From the NCBI GenBank assembly GCA_047611425.1, contig JBLFWJ010000044.1:1-19420 (forward strand): a stretch of 19,420 bases of DNA, given 5' to 3'. The stretch comes from JBLFWJ01 sp047611425 (GTDB lineage Bacteria; Bacteroidota; Bacteroidia; UBA10329). Below are positions 1-7,992 of this stretch, in pieces. Below the pieces are notes generated by a model. That model had not been told where the DNA came from. It saw only the letters and a program-made list of their open reading frames with translations, and searched no databases. Each line of letters opens with the position of its first letter. Position 1 is the first letter of the stretch. A program made the translations under genes and the position numbers.

Positions 1-14
1 ACGCCCCGACAGAA

Positions 15-1373
15 TCAGATTGAAGAACTGAAGATCTTCGATTCCGGCTTCTTGCGCCAATAGCGTTTATCAAAGGCCAAGCAGATGTTTCGAATAAATG
101 GCTTGCCCGATTCTTTAACAGAAATGCCTTCGTCAGAAATCTCCAACAAGTCATCTGCCATTGGCTCTTTCAAGCGTTCTTTCAGTTCGTCTGAATTCAT
201 GAATGAATCAATAGAAGCCTGATCCAAATTGTAAGTGCACATCAAATCAAGGATGGCTTTACGCACCAATAGATCTTCTTCAGAAAGAATGTGCCCTCGG
301 AAAATTGGAAACTCATCCGCATTGACGCGGTCTTTGTAATCCTCTACTACTTTCTCATTCTGAGCAAAAGAATTCCAGCTGTCTCCAATGGCCGAGACTC
401 CAAGTCCAACCAAAAGGCTGGTATGCTTGGCCGTATACCCCATGAAATTTCGGTGCAATTTGCCTTCATCCATAGCAACAGAAAGTGCATCGGTTGGCAA
501 GGCAAAATGATCCATTCCTATTTCCACATAGCCAGCTTCGAGAAACATGTCTCTCCCCTTCTCATACAAAGCACGCTTGTCATCAGCCTTTGGAAGGTCT
601 GCTTCAGAATAACCCCTTTGTGCTGGGCTAACCCATGGAACATGCGCATAGCTGTAGAATGCAATTCGATCGGGCATCAACTTCAACACCTTGGTAATAG
701 TGTCAATCATCACTGGCATATGCTGCTTTGGCAGGCCATACACCAAATCAAAATTCACGGAATTGTAGCCAATCTCTCGTGCCTGATCCACCACGCGCTT
801 CACAGATTCAAATGGCTGAATACGATTGATGGCCTTTTGCACCGCTGGATCAAAATCCTGAACACCTAAACTCAGTCGGTTAAAACCGTGTGCGAAAAGC
901 ACCTTCAAATGTTCCTCTCTCGTATTGTTCGGATGCGCCTCAAAACCAAGATCAGCATCCTCCAAAATATCCCCGTGTGCTTTTAAGCCGGCAATCAATT
1001 CTCCCAATTTTTCAGGTGCGAAAAACGTTGGTGTTCCTCCTCCCAAATGGATCTCGTTGATCTTTGGGCGTTCTTCCACCAATCCAGCATACATTCCCCA
1101 TTCCTTCACCACTGTTGAGATGTATGGGTCTTCAACTTTGTGGTTTTTGGTTATGCGTTTGTTGCAACCACAAAACGTGCACAGGCTTTCGCAATATGGT
1201 AGATGAATATATATACCCATGCCATCGCCTTTGTTTCCTTTAAGGATTGCCCGCTTCACATCGGCCTTGTAAACTTCAACGTCAAACTTGTCCTCCTCCC
1301 AGTATGGAACGGTAGGATAGCTGGTGTAGCGGGGTGCTGCTATGTTGTATTTCTTGATGAGAGTGGAACTCAT
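15..1373 (-). CDS. hemN: Oxygen-independent coproporphyrinogen III oxidase (HemN)
   Basis: Radical-SAM enzyme that oxidatively decarboxylates coproporphyrinogen III to protoporphyrinogen IX without oxygen, in cytoplasmic haem synthesis. The motif PYCESLCTFCGCNK holds the cluster cysteines C61, C65, C68 plus C70. A GGGTPT motif and the family-typical PRYTSYPT near the N-terminus are present. From the ATG at 1373 the protein is 452 residues and its cysteines fall one position from those of E. coli HemN (C62/C66/C69/C71), which supports this start. The frame stays open upstream to a TTG at 1436 that follows a perfect AGGAGG at 8-base spacing. That start would add 21 residues (MVFRSLASNLG...) unlike the family, so I prefer the ATG but cannot exclude the TTG. 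The gene lies about 200 bases downstream of lpxH on the same strand and may have its own promoter. The stop codon is inside the window, so the gene is complete. Confidence 0.96.
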   Translation of the reverse strand: MSSTLIKKYNIAAPRYTSYPTVPYWEEDKFDVEVYKADVKRAILKGNKGDGMGIYIHLPYCESLCTFCGCNKRITKNHKVEDPYISTVVKEWGMYAGLVEERPKINEIHLGGGTPTFFAPEKLGELIAGLKAHGDILEDADLGFEAHPNNTREEHLKVLFAHGFNRLSLGVQDFDPAVQKAINRIQPFESVKRVVDQAREIGYNSVNFDLVYGLPKQHMPVMIDTITKVLKLMPDRIAFYSYAHVPWVSPAQRGYSEADLPKADDKRALYEKGRDMFLEAGYVEIGMDHFALPTDALSVAMDEGKLHRNFMGYTAKHTSLLVGLGVSAIGDSWNSFAQNEKVVEDYKDRVNADEFPIFRGHILSEEDLLVRKAILDLMCTYNLDQASIDSFMNSDELKERLKEPMADDLLEISDEGISVKESGKPFIRNICLAFDKRYWRKKPESKIFSSSI

Positions 1374-1392
1374 TTCAATCACTTTATTAGTC

Positions 1393-1406
1393 GGAACCAA
1401 TGTTCC
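1393..1406. promoter_or_regulatory. 5-4-5 interrupted palindrome GGAAC-N4-GTTCC before hemN
   Basis: A perfect GGAAC-N4-GTTCC inverted repeat ends 19 bases before the hemN ATG. The 5-4-5 geometry resembles Crp/Fnr-family operators, which would suit an oxygen-independent enzyme, but the half-sites do not match the FNR consensus (TTGAT-N4-ATCAA). The position is too close to the start for classical activation. It is a weak candidate for an operator. Confidence 0.18.
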
Positions 1407-1444
1407 CAAATTCGATGCTAAGGAACGGAATACCAAGGTCTAAA

Positions 1445-1450
1445 CCTCCT
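1445..1450 (-). promoter_or_regulatory. Perfect Shine-Dalgarno-like AGGAGG upstream of hemN
   Basis: On the minus strand AGGAGG is followed 8 bases later by an in-frame TTG (1436) of the hemN reading frame. Strong Shine-Dalgarno sequences are uncommon in Bacteroidota and I did not notice a comparable one ahead of other genes here. It either marks a longer HemN or is chance in a non-coding leader; homology favours the ATG at 1373. Confidence 0.25.
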
Positions 1451-1576
1451 AGAAAGAACATTAATAACTGGGATATACCGCTCACTTCAAAACGTTACAA
1501 GTTTTAAAAACCTGTTACGTTTCTCCGATTTCAATTCGAAGTAAGTTTCACCAAATGGAACCAGTTACAATGAAAA

Positions 1577-2326
1577 TCACAACTCCCACTCCTTCAAGTT
1601 TGCGCCAGATTCATCGATGACTAAATAGTGTGGATCCTTAAACCAAGCACCCGTGTTTACGTAGCGCGAATCGTTTCCGATTTTCATATCAAGCACAAGA
1701 TGACGGTGGCCGAAAATGAATAGATCAATCTTCTCATTTTTCAAATGATCGTTACAGAATTGAACCAAATATTCATTTTCATCCCCTCGATAAATTTCAT
1801 CCTTTGGAAGATTAGAATTGCGGCTTCTTCGGCTCCAAAAATTGGCAATAGAAATGCCAATGTCTGGATGAATCCATCGGAAAAGGAAAATGCAAAGTGG
1901 ATTGGAAAATACCTTCTTAATCAGCTTATATCTGTGGTCACCCGGTCCAAGACCATCACCATGACCGATAAAAACCTTGAGATTATGAATATTGAATGAG
2001 ATTGGCTTCCGATACATTTTCACGCCCAACTCCTCTTCAAAGTAATTGAACATCCACATGTCGTGGTTTCCGGTAAAAACATGAATGTTTATACCGCTAT
2101 CAGCTACCTCGGCAAGCTTACCCTGAAAACGCACAAACCCTTTGGGAACAGCACTTCCGTATTCGTACCAAAAATCGAAAAGATCACCATGTAGGTAAAT
2201 ATCTGATGCATCTTGGGCGGCCATATCCAGCCATTTACAAATCGCTTTTTCGCGCTTGTCTGAATATTCCTTATTCGGAACACCGAGATGAAAATCGGAA
2301 GCGAAATAAACCTTGTTTCTAATCAT
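1577..2326 (-). CDS. lpxH: UDP-2,3-diacylglucosamine diphosphatase (LpxH-type)
   Basis: Calcineurin-like metallophosphoesterase of 249 residues that hydrolyses UDP-2,3-diacylglucosamine to lipid X at the inner membrane, the fourth step of lipid A synthesis. The dinuclear metal-site motifs are all visible in order: DFHLG (D11, H13), HGDLFDFW (D48, D51), TGNHDM (N87, H88), HGDG (H122) and FGHRH (H207, H209). The family call to LpxH rather than a generic phosphoesterase rests on the motif set (GDLFDFWYEY, GHRH...NTGAW) and the length, close to the 240 residues of E. coli LpxH. Its ATG overlaps the stop of the upstream M1 peptidase gene as ATGA (2323-2326), so translation is probably coupled. It is the last gene of the accA-gatB-tlpA-M1-lpxH run. 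Confidence 0.9.
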   Translation of the reverse strand: MIRNKVYFASDFHLGVPNKEYSDKREKAICKWLDMAAQDASDIYLHGDLFDFWYEYGSAVPKGFVRFQGKLAEVADSGINIHVFTGNHDMWMFNYFEEELGVKMYRKPISFNIHNLKVFIGHGDGLGPGDHRYKLIKKVFSNPLCIFLFRWIHPDIGISIANFWSRRSRNSNLPKDEIYRGDENEYLVQFCNDHLKNEKIDLFIFGHRHLVLDMKIGNDSRYVNTGAWFKDPHYLVIDESGANLKEWEL

Positions 2327-5300
2327 CTACCAAAGATCTTACGGTGAAGATACTTTCTTGGTTTAATGCGCTCAAGATTCAATTGAAATCGGATTCTATC
2401 GTAGAATCGAGGTTGGTCTATTTTGACCCGTTCACCGGTAATATCATCCCAAGCAAATGGGATGTGCATTTCAATAATATTTTCTAAAATGATGATGCTA
2501 ACGCCCATTTCAAATGCCTTTCCAATTTCGTCTGGGTAGATGGTTTGTGGTCCTGGAAACAAGGCAAAACCGAAGAAGAGCTCTATTGGGACATACTTAT
2601 GAGGCCGAAAGTTTAGGTGAGAACTAAACAGCCATTTATTACTAGATCCAATTACCGTACTTGTTCGAAATGCGCCTTCATTTTGAATAATCTGCTTGCT
2701 GAATACATCGGAGTTTGTGGCACCTCTATTTGCTGCATACCCATCTCGAAGATAATCGTTTTCGGGTGTCCAACTGCTTAATCGGAAATACGGAGCCAGA
2801 TTATCCTCTCCCGCAACAACGCCAAGGAATGTTCTGAACTTGAATCGGGTTCCGATTCGGTTGACCCGCTTATTGGCTTTAAAAGTCAGGCTAAACTTGG
2901 TGATTTCTGAGTTCGGTCTGTCCACGTTTATCAATGCAGAATAGGAAAAAATATGACCCGGATCTTCAAATCCTACTTGCCATTGGGGTGTGAGTGTGGA
3001 CTCATTGTAATTACTCCGATTAATATGCGATTTTTCAACCAGCTGGGCATGCATGATGTAGTTCGCGAAGAGTGTTCTTCCCTGTCTTGGACTCCCTATT
3101 GGAGTTTCGAAATGAAAATTGGGTTTAAGGTTGATCTTCAATTGCGTACCGGTGATGGTTCCAAACTGCCTCGCATCCCAATAGGTGCCATAATCCAGAT
3201 TGTACCGGTTGCCCCTTACGCCTACTCTGATTTTCCAACGTTTTTGTGGCGGAGAAATATTCAATCCAAAATCAAATTGACCAACCAATGCCTTAGCCTT
3301 AAAAGCATACATCGGCATGATAAAATAGTCGAACCGATTATTAGGAATCAAATTGTTGTAGATCGCTCCACCCACCATAAACCCGTCATTGTTGTTCCAT
3401 CCGATGGTTGGTGTCCAATTGATGTGTCCTTGATGCGGTCTTACAAACCCTCCTAAAAGCTGCAAGCGGATTGGTTTCAGTTTTCGGAAAAATTCTCGGT
3501 TCTTAATCTGGTTATTCTTTCGGTTATACTCTGCGGTATTTCCTTTTGGGTCGATGATGAAACGGTCGCAGCTGTCGCATTCCATTCTTATCTTCTGCTT
3601 CTTGACTCCTGGGTACCAATCCACCCGAACCAGCGAGTCATTTAAAATGGATCCAATACTGAAAGGTGCATTGATCTGTCCTCTGTTCCTGATTTTCAGA
3701 ATGGCCGAATCTCCGAAGTGTCTTTTGATGCCGCTTATTGCGTAATCCAGATGCTTGGTGGTTTTTATCAAATCATCAAATAACCAAGAGAGGTTTTCCC
3801 CACTTACCTCTTCCGCAATTTCTTGCAAGTCTTGTGGCGTTGGATGCTTGAACTTCCATTTATTGAAGTAGGTCTTCATGATTTGGTTCATGGTTTCCTC
3901 GCCAACGTAAGCGCGCAAATGATCAAACACCAATCCCGCTTTGGAATATTCCATCGCGCCATAGTTGTTGGAGGTCAGCCATTCGGAATGTTCATCAATG
4001 GGCTGTGACATTCCAGTACGCTGTACGGTTCTAGCTGCAATCTCATTTATTCGATCCTGCGGAATGTCATGCAAATTCAGAAACTTGGCCAATCCTTGTC
4101 CATAGTCTCCCAATTCTCCACCTTCAAATAATTTGAGATCCGGATACTTTGACCGCATATAAAGCAATTCTACGTAGGTGTTCATTCCTTCATCCAGCCA
4201 AGCATATTCTCGTTCATTATTTGCAAGGATCCCGTAAAACCAATTGTGACCAACCTCGTGGGCAATTACCTGATCTAATGCAATATCATCGTTGGCTTCA
4301 CCAATTAAGGTGATTGTCGGATATTCCATATCGGTACCTGATGCCCAAAGTCCATCTACAGCAGTTACTTGATTGTATGGGTACTCACCCACTTTTAGCG
4401 AGTAGAATCGAATTGCATCCGAAAGATAGCCCGGAGCCTCTAGCCACATATCTGCTTGATTGTTCGTAAAAAGAGACCAAGTGGTCACGTTTCTTTTGCT
4501 CTGCGGTAACTCCACCACATCCTTCAAAACATGAAATCGCTTATCGGCAAACCAAGCAAAGTCGTGCACCTTTTCTTGATGATAATGCAGGGTTTTGGTT
4601 TCCAAAGAGGAAGGCGGAATATCAAGGTCGTCTATATTGAATTCATTCAATGCACGGGTTTGTACATCCTTTTGATTCAACCAATTTAGCTCGGATTCAG
4701 TTTGCAAATCACCAGTTGCACCGACCACATAATTTGATGGCAGCGTGATGTGCACATCGTATGTTCCAAACTCTGAGAAGTATTCCCCTTGATCAACGTT
4801 TGGGATCGGATGCCAGCCAGCGGTATCATATACGGCTGGTTTAGGATACCATTGTGTGATCTGGTAGGCCTGTTCCAAATGACCGAATCTGGAGAAAACA
4901 GCATCTGGGATTACAACTCGAAATGGAATTCTGAATTCTCTTTTTTCTCCAGGAAGTATTGGGCGAACCAAGTCAATCTTGGTTATATCTGGATTTTTAT
5001 ATCCAATCTTGAACTGAAGTGCTGTGTTGGCATCGAAGAAGTCAAGGCTATCAATCCAACCCAATTGATCCTGCTTGGCGTAATTAAGCGAGGCATCATC
5101 GTCTTCCAGTTTTTGCCGGTTCATGGCCGAATTAGGGCCGGAATAGGCATTTGGCCACAGATGAAACCAGAGTTCGTTTAAGGTATCGGGCGAATTGTTG
5201 GTGTAATTCACCAACTCATAGCCTCGAAGAATATGATTGTGGTCGTCAAGTGTCACATGAATCTCATGATCAACTTGCTGCTGAAAATACGTTTGGGCTT

Positions 5301-5406
5301 GGGAAAGCTTGGTTCCCCAAAGACTAATTAATACTGAGATTACAAACCACAGCGGGCTTCGACTCCGCTCAGCCTGACAACAGCACGTAGGGAGGAATCT
5401 TAACAT
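2323..5406 (-). CDS. M1-family metallopeptidase with C-terminal outer-membrane beta-barrel-like region
   Basis: Secreted zinc aminopeptidase-like protein, 1027 residues from the ATG at 5406. The gluzincin motif HEVGH (H383, E384, H387) is followed 19 residues later by the third zinc ligand E406 in AWLDEG. An MEYPT segment (about 360) stands where classical M1 enzymes carry GxMEN, and MEYSKAG (Y487) holds the likely transition-state tyrosine. A hydrophobic stretch WFVISVLISLW followed by SQA-QTYF looks like a type I signal peptide. Residues about 646-1027 are not peptidase: they show repeated alternating hydrophobic strands with aromatic ends, as in outer-membrane barrels, so the catalytic domain may be anchored to the outer membrane. 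The start is uncertain: a TTG at 5433 would add nine residues and overlap the tlpA-like gene by 8 bases. The N-terminal 20 residues (CCCQAERSRSP) look like a translated interspersed repeat. The substrate is unknown. Confidence 0.88.
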   Translation of the reverse strand: MLRFLPTCCCQAERSRSPLWFVISVLISLWGTKLSQAQTYFQQQVDHEIHVTLDDHNHILRGYELVNYTNNSPDTLNELWFHLWPNAYSGPNSAMNRQKLEDDDASLNYAKQDQLGWIDSLDFFDANTALQFKIGYKNPDITKIDLVRPILPGEKREFRIPFRVVIPDAVFSRFGHLEQAYQITQWYPKPAVYDTAGWHPIPNVDQGEYFSEFGTYDVHITLPSNYVVGATGDLQTESELNWLNQKDVQTRALNEFNIDDLDIPPSSLETKTLHYHQEKVHDFAWFADKRFHVLKDVVELPQSKRNVTTWSLFTNNQADMWLEAPGYLSDAIRFYSLKVGEYPYNQVTAVDGLWASGTDMEYPTITLIGEANDDIALDQVIAHEVGHNWFYGILANNEREYAWLDEGMNTYVELLYMRSKYPDLKLFEGGELGDYGQGLAKFLNLHDIPQDRINEIAARTVQRTGMSQPIDEHSEWLTSNNYGAMEYSKAGLVFDHLRAYVGEETMNQIMKTYFNKWKFKHPTPQDLQEIAEEVSGENLSWLFDDLIKTTKHLDYAISGIKRHFGDSAILKIRNRGQINAPFSIGSILNDSLVRVDWYPGVKKQKIRMECDSCDRFIIDPKGNTAEYNRKNNQIKNREFFRKLKPIRLQLLGGFVRPHQGHINWTPTIGWNNNDGFMVGGAIYNNLIPNNRFDYFIMPMYAFKAKALVGQFDFGLNISPPQKRWKIRVGVRGNRYNLDYGTYWDARQFGTITGTQLKINLKPNFHFETPIGSPRQGRTLFANYIMHAQLVEKSHINRSNYNESTLTPQWQVGFEDPGHIFSYSALINVDRPNSEITKFSLTFKANKRVNRIGTRFKFRTFLGVVAGEDNLAPYFRLSSWTPENDYLRDGYAANRGATNSDVFSKQIIQNEGAFRTSTVIGSSNKWLFSSHLNFRPHKYVPIELFFGFALFPGPQTIYPDEIGKAFEMGVSIIILENIIEMHIPFAWDDITGERVKIDQPRFYDRIRFQLNLERIKPRKYLHRKIFGR
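5351..5379. repeat. Putative short interspersed (REP-like) repeat inside the 5' end of the M1 gene
   Basis: The top strand reads CTTCGACTCCGCTCAG followed by CCTGACA, a string I recall as the core of dispersed palindromic elements common in Bacteroidota genomes. It contains a perfect 5-base inverted repeat AGCGG (5351-5355) / CCGCT (5365-5369) around a 9-base loop. The repeat may extend leftward to about 5406 (adjacent bases ...GTAGGGAGGAATCTTAA). On the minus strand it is read in frame as CQAERSRSP ahead of the signal-peptide core. Only one copy is in the window, so repetitiveness is recall and not seen directly. Confidence 0.55.
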
Positions 5407-5425
5407 CGAGCTAAGTTGGAATAAT

Positions 5426-6553
5426 TTATCCAAGCAACTCTTTCAGCTTTGCTTCAAGTTGGGCAGCTCGCAACCCTTTGGCAACGATTTTTCCGTCAGG
5501 ATCAACAAGTACAGTCATCGGAATTCCCTTCAGCCCATAAACAGGAACAAATGAGCTGTTCCAAAATTGAAGTTCACTACCGTGCTTCCATGGCAGGCCA
5601 TCGGCTGCAATCGCGCTCACCCATGCATCTTTGGTTCGATCCAAGGAGACACCGAAAATGTCGAAATTCTTGTTCTTGTATTTATTGTAAACCTTTAATA
5701 CGTGAGGATTTTCAGCACGACATGGCTTACACCAAGCAGCCCAGAAATCAACCAAGACATACTTCCCTCTGAAATCACTCAATTTAATCGGTGCTCCGTC
5801 TGGCGTACTCATGGCCAATTCAGGTGCCATCGCTCCTATTTCTGAGGCTTTTCCAGCTTCTGCTTTCGCTTTTATTTGATCAATTCGTTTTTGAAATCCA
5901 ATTACATACTCCGACTCCGGCATTGTTTTACCCAAAGCTTCACCAACCCTTAGATAAAGATCAAAATCGTCTTCTGGCGAAAGCGCCTCAATTGCAGAAA
6001 GGCTAACCAGTTTTCCCTCATTATCATTGATGAAGTCAACCAAGAACTGACGTTTGCTCTTGTTCATTTCTTGAAAGTTAGCGTCAAGTACTTTTCCAAT
6101 AGAATCTAGCCTTGGATGTCCCTGACCTTGAAAAGACCGAAACACTTTAGTAAGTGAGTCTTGAACCTCAAATGCACCTCGTAGGTAAGTGTCTAGTTTC
6201 TTCAATTCAACTGATTGAGCAGAACCTTCAACCGTGTAGCTCGCATAGAAATCAAATGCATTTCCATTGATTGAGACCTTATCCTCGGGTTCCAAAATGA
6301 GAATGATGCTGTTGTCTTTATCAACTCGCAATCGATGATATCCAGTTGTAGTAATTGGCACATTCATGCTAAAATCACCGCTTGCCGCAACAGCAATAGA
6401 ATCCAATGCATTGACTTTATCAAAACTCAAATGTTCCAGCACCACCATTTGACCTTCCGCATTGCTGATATTTCCAGTGATGTTTCCTTTTTCACCACAG
6501 GCAGCTAATCCAAGAACGATTATCAGGGTAAATGCGCTACATATATTTCTCAT
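5426..6553 (-). CDS. TlpA-like thiol-disulfide oxidoreductase lipoprotein (DUF4369-type N-terminus)
   Basis: Exported thioredoxin-fold protein of 375 residues. The signal peptide ends in the lipobox LAAC (C19), so it is probably a lipoprotein facing the periplasm. Residues about 20-110 resemble the DUF4369 domain often fused to redoxins in Bacteroidota (ITGNISNAEG..., ...SIILILEPEDK). A helical linker follows, then an AhpC/TSA-TlpA domain (about 240-375) with the redox motif WCKPC (C275, C278) and the cis-proline in KGIPMT (P345). Such proteins reduce or shuffle periplasmic disulfides, for example in cytochrome c maturation; the specific client cannot be read from the sequence. The ATG overlaps the gatB stop as ATGA (6550-6553). 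The M1 gene follows after 19 bases, or overlaps if its TTG start is used. Confidence 0.9.
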   Translation of the reverse strand: MRNICSAFTLIIVLGLAACGEKGNITGNISNAEGQMVVLEHLSFDKVNALDSIAVAASGDFSMNVPITTTGYHRLRVDKDNSIILILEPEDKVSINGNAFDFYASYTVEGSAQSVELKKLDTYLRGAFEVQDSLTKVFRSFQGQGHPRLDSIGKVLDANFQEMNKSKRQFLVDFINDNEGKLVSLSAIEALSPEDDFDLYLRVGEALGKTMPESEYVIGFQKRIDQIKAKAEAGKASEIGAMAPELAMSTPDGAPIKLSDFRGKYVLVDFWAAWCKPCRAENPHVLKVYNKYKNKNFDIFGVSLDRTKDAWVSAIAADGLPWKHGSELQFWNSSFVPVYGLKGIPMTVLVDPDGKIVAKGLRAAQLEAKLKELLG

Positions 6554-7992
6554 GATTCGAGTTTTTTAATTACGAGTTGATTGGCCAGTTTAGGGTCAGC
6601 CTTACCCTTTGATAGCTTCATGACCTGCCCCATAAACAGGCCGATAAGTCCTTTTTTACCGTTGCGATATTCCTCTACTTTTTCAGGGAACATGGCTATT
6701 GCTTGATCCACAAACTCCTCCAGTGCATCTTCGTTGCTTTCTTGAATCAAATCCAATTCTTGTGCAATTGCTAAAGAAGTTTTGATTGGATTTTCACAAT
6801 ACGCTGGGAAAATACGCTGAGATGCCACACTATGGCTCACTTTTCCATCATCGACCAAATTAATTAACTCAGCAATTTGATCGGTGCTTAACGGAAACTC
6901 GCTCATGTGTAACGCCCGCTCGTTTAAGTAACTTTTCACCTCACCGGTTACCCAGTTACTTGCTGCTTTGTAGTTTTTCGTTTTTGAGGATAATTCATTG
7001 AAATATAGCGCCACCGACTTTCCTTCAGTCAGTACTCCAGCATCGTAATCCGATAGGCCATAATCCTCTGTAAACTTCCGATAAAGTTCATTTGGCAATT
7101 CGGGCATTTGAGCCTGAATTCTGGAAATCCATTCTTCGTTTACAATTACCGGTGGAAGATCTGGCTCTGGGAAATACCGGTAGTCATTCGCCATTTCCTT
7201 ACTTCTCATCACGAAGGTTGTTCCAGCCACAGCATCAAAACTACGTGTGTCTTGACTTATCGTTGAACCAGCCTTTACTTCTGCAATCTGACGTTGAACT
7301 TCGTAATCAATAGCTCGAGCTACATTTCGCATGGAGTTCATATTCTTAACCTCCACCCTATTCCCGAGTTTCTCCTCACCAACTGGTTTTACTGAAATAT
7401 TGGCATCACATCTAAGTGATCCTTCTTCCATATTACCATCGCAAATCTCTAGGTAGCGAACGAGTTTCCTTACCTCCATCAAATAGGCATACGCCTCTTC
7501 CGAAGATCTGAAATCGGGCTCAGTCACAATTTCCAAAAGTGCGACCCCAGCTCGATTTAGATCTACTAGAGTGTTATCTGGATCCTGATCATGCAAACTC
7601 TTTCCCGCATCCTCCTCCATATGAATTCGAGTCAACCTTATATCCTTGGTTGCTCCATCATTTAAGCGAATTTTAATGGTACCGCCATTGCAAATTGGCG
7701 TTGTATCCTGGGTGATTTGATAGCCTTTTGGAAGATCCGCGTAGAAGTAATTCTTCCTGGCGTACTCGTTCACTTCTCGAATATCGCAGCTACATGCTAA
7801 GCCTAAACGAATGGCGTGATCGACTACAGTTTTATTTACCTGTGGCAATGTACCTGGATGACCAAGTGTAATCTCACTTATACGAGTATTAGGCAATCCT
7901 CCGTACTCAGTACTGTCACTGCTGTATGCCTTAGAAGAAGTTAAGAGTTGCATGTGCACCTCTAACCCGATGACTGCTTCGTATTCTGCCAT
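6550..7992 (-). CDS. gatB: Aspartyl/glutamyl-tRNA(Asn/Gln) amidotransferase subunit B
   Basis: The GatB subunit of the GatCAB complex phosphorylates Glu-tRNA(Gln) or Asp-tRNA(Asn) and transamidates it using ammonia released by GatA. Its 480 residues are normal length. Family landmarks are clear: YEAVIGLEVHMQL at the N-terminus, NYFYADLPKGYQITQ (81-95), MEEDAGK (125-131), NRAGVALLEIVTEPD (146-160), EEGSLRCDANIS (189-200) and YRYFPEPDLPP (271-281). The C-terminal YqeY-like tRNA-binding tail ends in KKGLIGLFMGQVMK and beyond. The start codon overlaps the accA stop as TAATG, implying coupling. gatA and gatC are not in the window, which is common because gat genes are often unlinked. Confidence 0.98.
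   Translation of the reverse strand: MAEYEAVIGLEVHMQLLTSSKAYSSDSTEYGGLPNTRISEITLGHPGTLPQVNKTVVDHAIRLGLACSCDIREVNEYARKNYFYADLPKGYQITQDTTPICNGGTIKIRLNDGATKDIRLTRIHMEEDAGKSLHDQDPDNTLVDLNRAGVALLEIVTEPDFRSSEEAYAYLMEVRKLVRYLEICDGNMEEGSLRCDANISVKPVGEEKLGNRVEVKNMNSMRNVARAIDYEVQRQIAEVKAGSTISQDTRSFDAVAGTTFVMRSKEMANDYRYFPEPDLPPVIVNEEWISRIQAQMPELPNELYRKFTEDYGLSDYDAGVLTEGKSVALYFNELSSKTKNYKAASNWVTGEVKSYLNERALHMSEFPLSTDQIAELINLVDDGKVSHSVASQRIFPAYCENPIKTSLAIAQELDLIQESNEDALEEFVDQAIAMFPEKVEEYRNGKKGLIGLFMGQVMKLSKGKADPKLANQLVIKKLES

Noticed and set aside
291..869. 192-residue open frame on the plus strand
   Set aside because: It is antisense to hemN, whose motifs and length are complete; the translated product has no recognisable features.
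2953..3456. 167-residue open frame on the plus strand
   Set aside because: It lies entirely opposite the barrel region of the M1 gene, shows no domain pattern, and the minus-strand protein is clearly the coding one.
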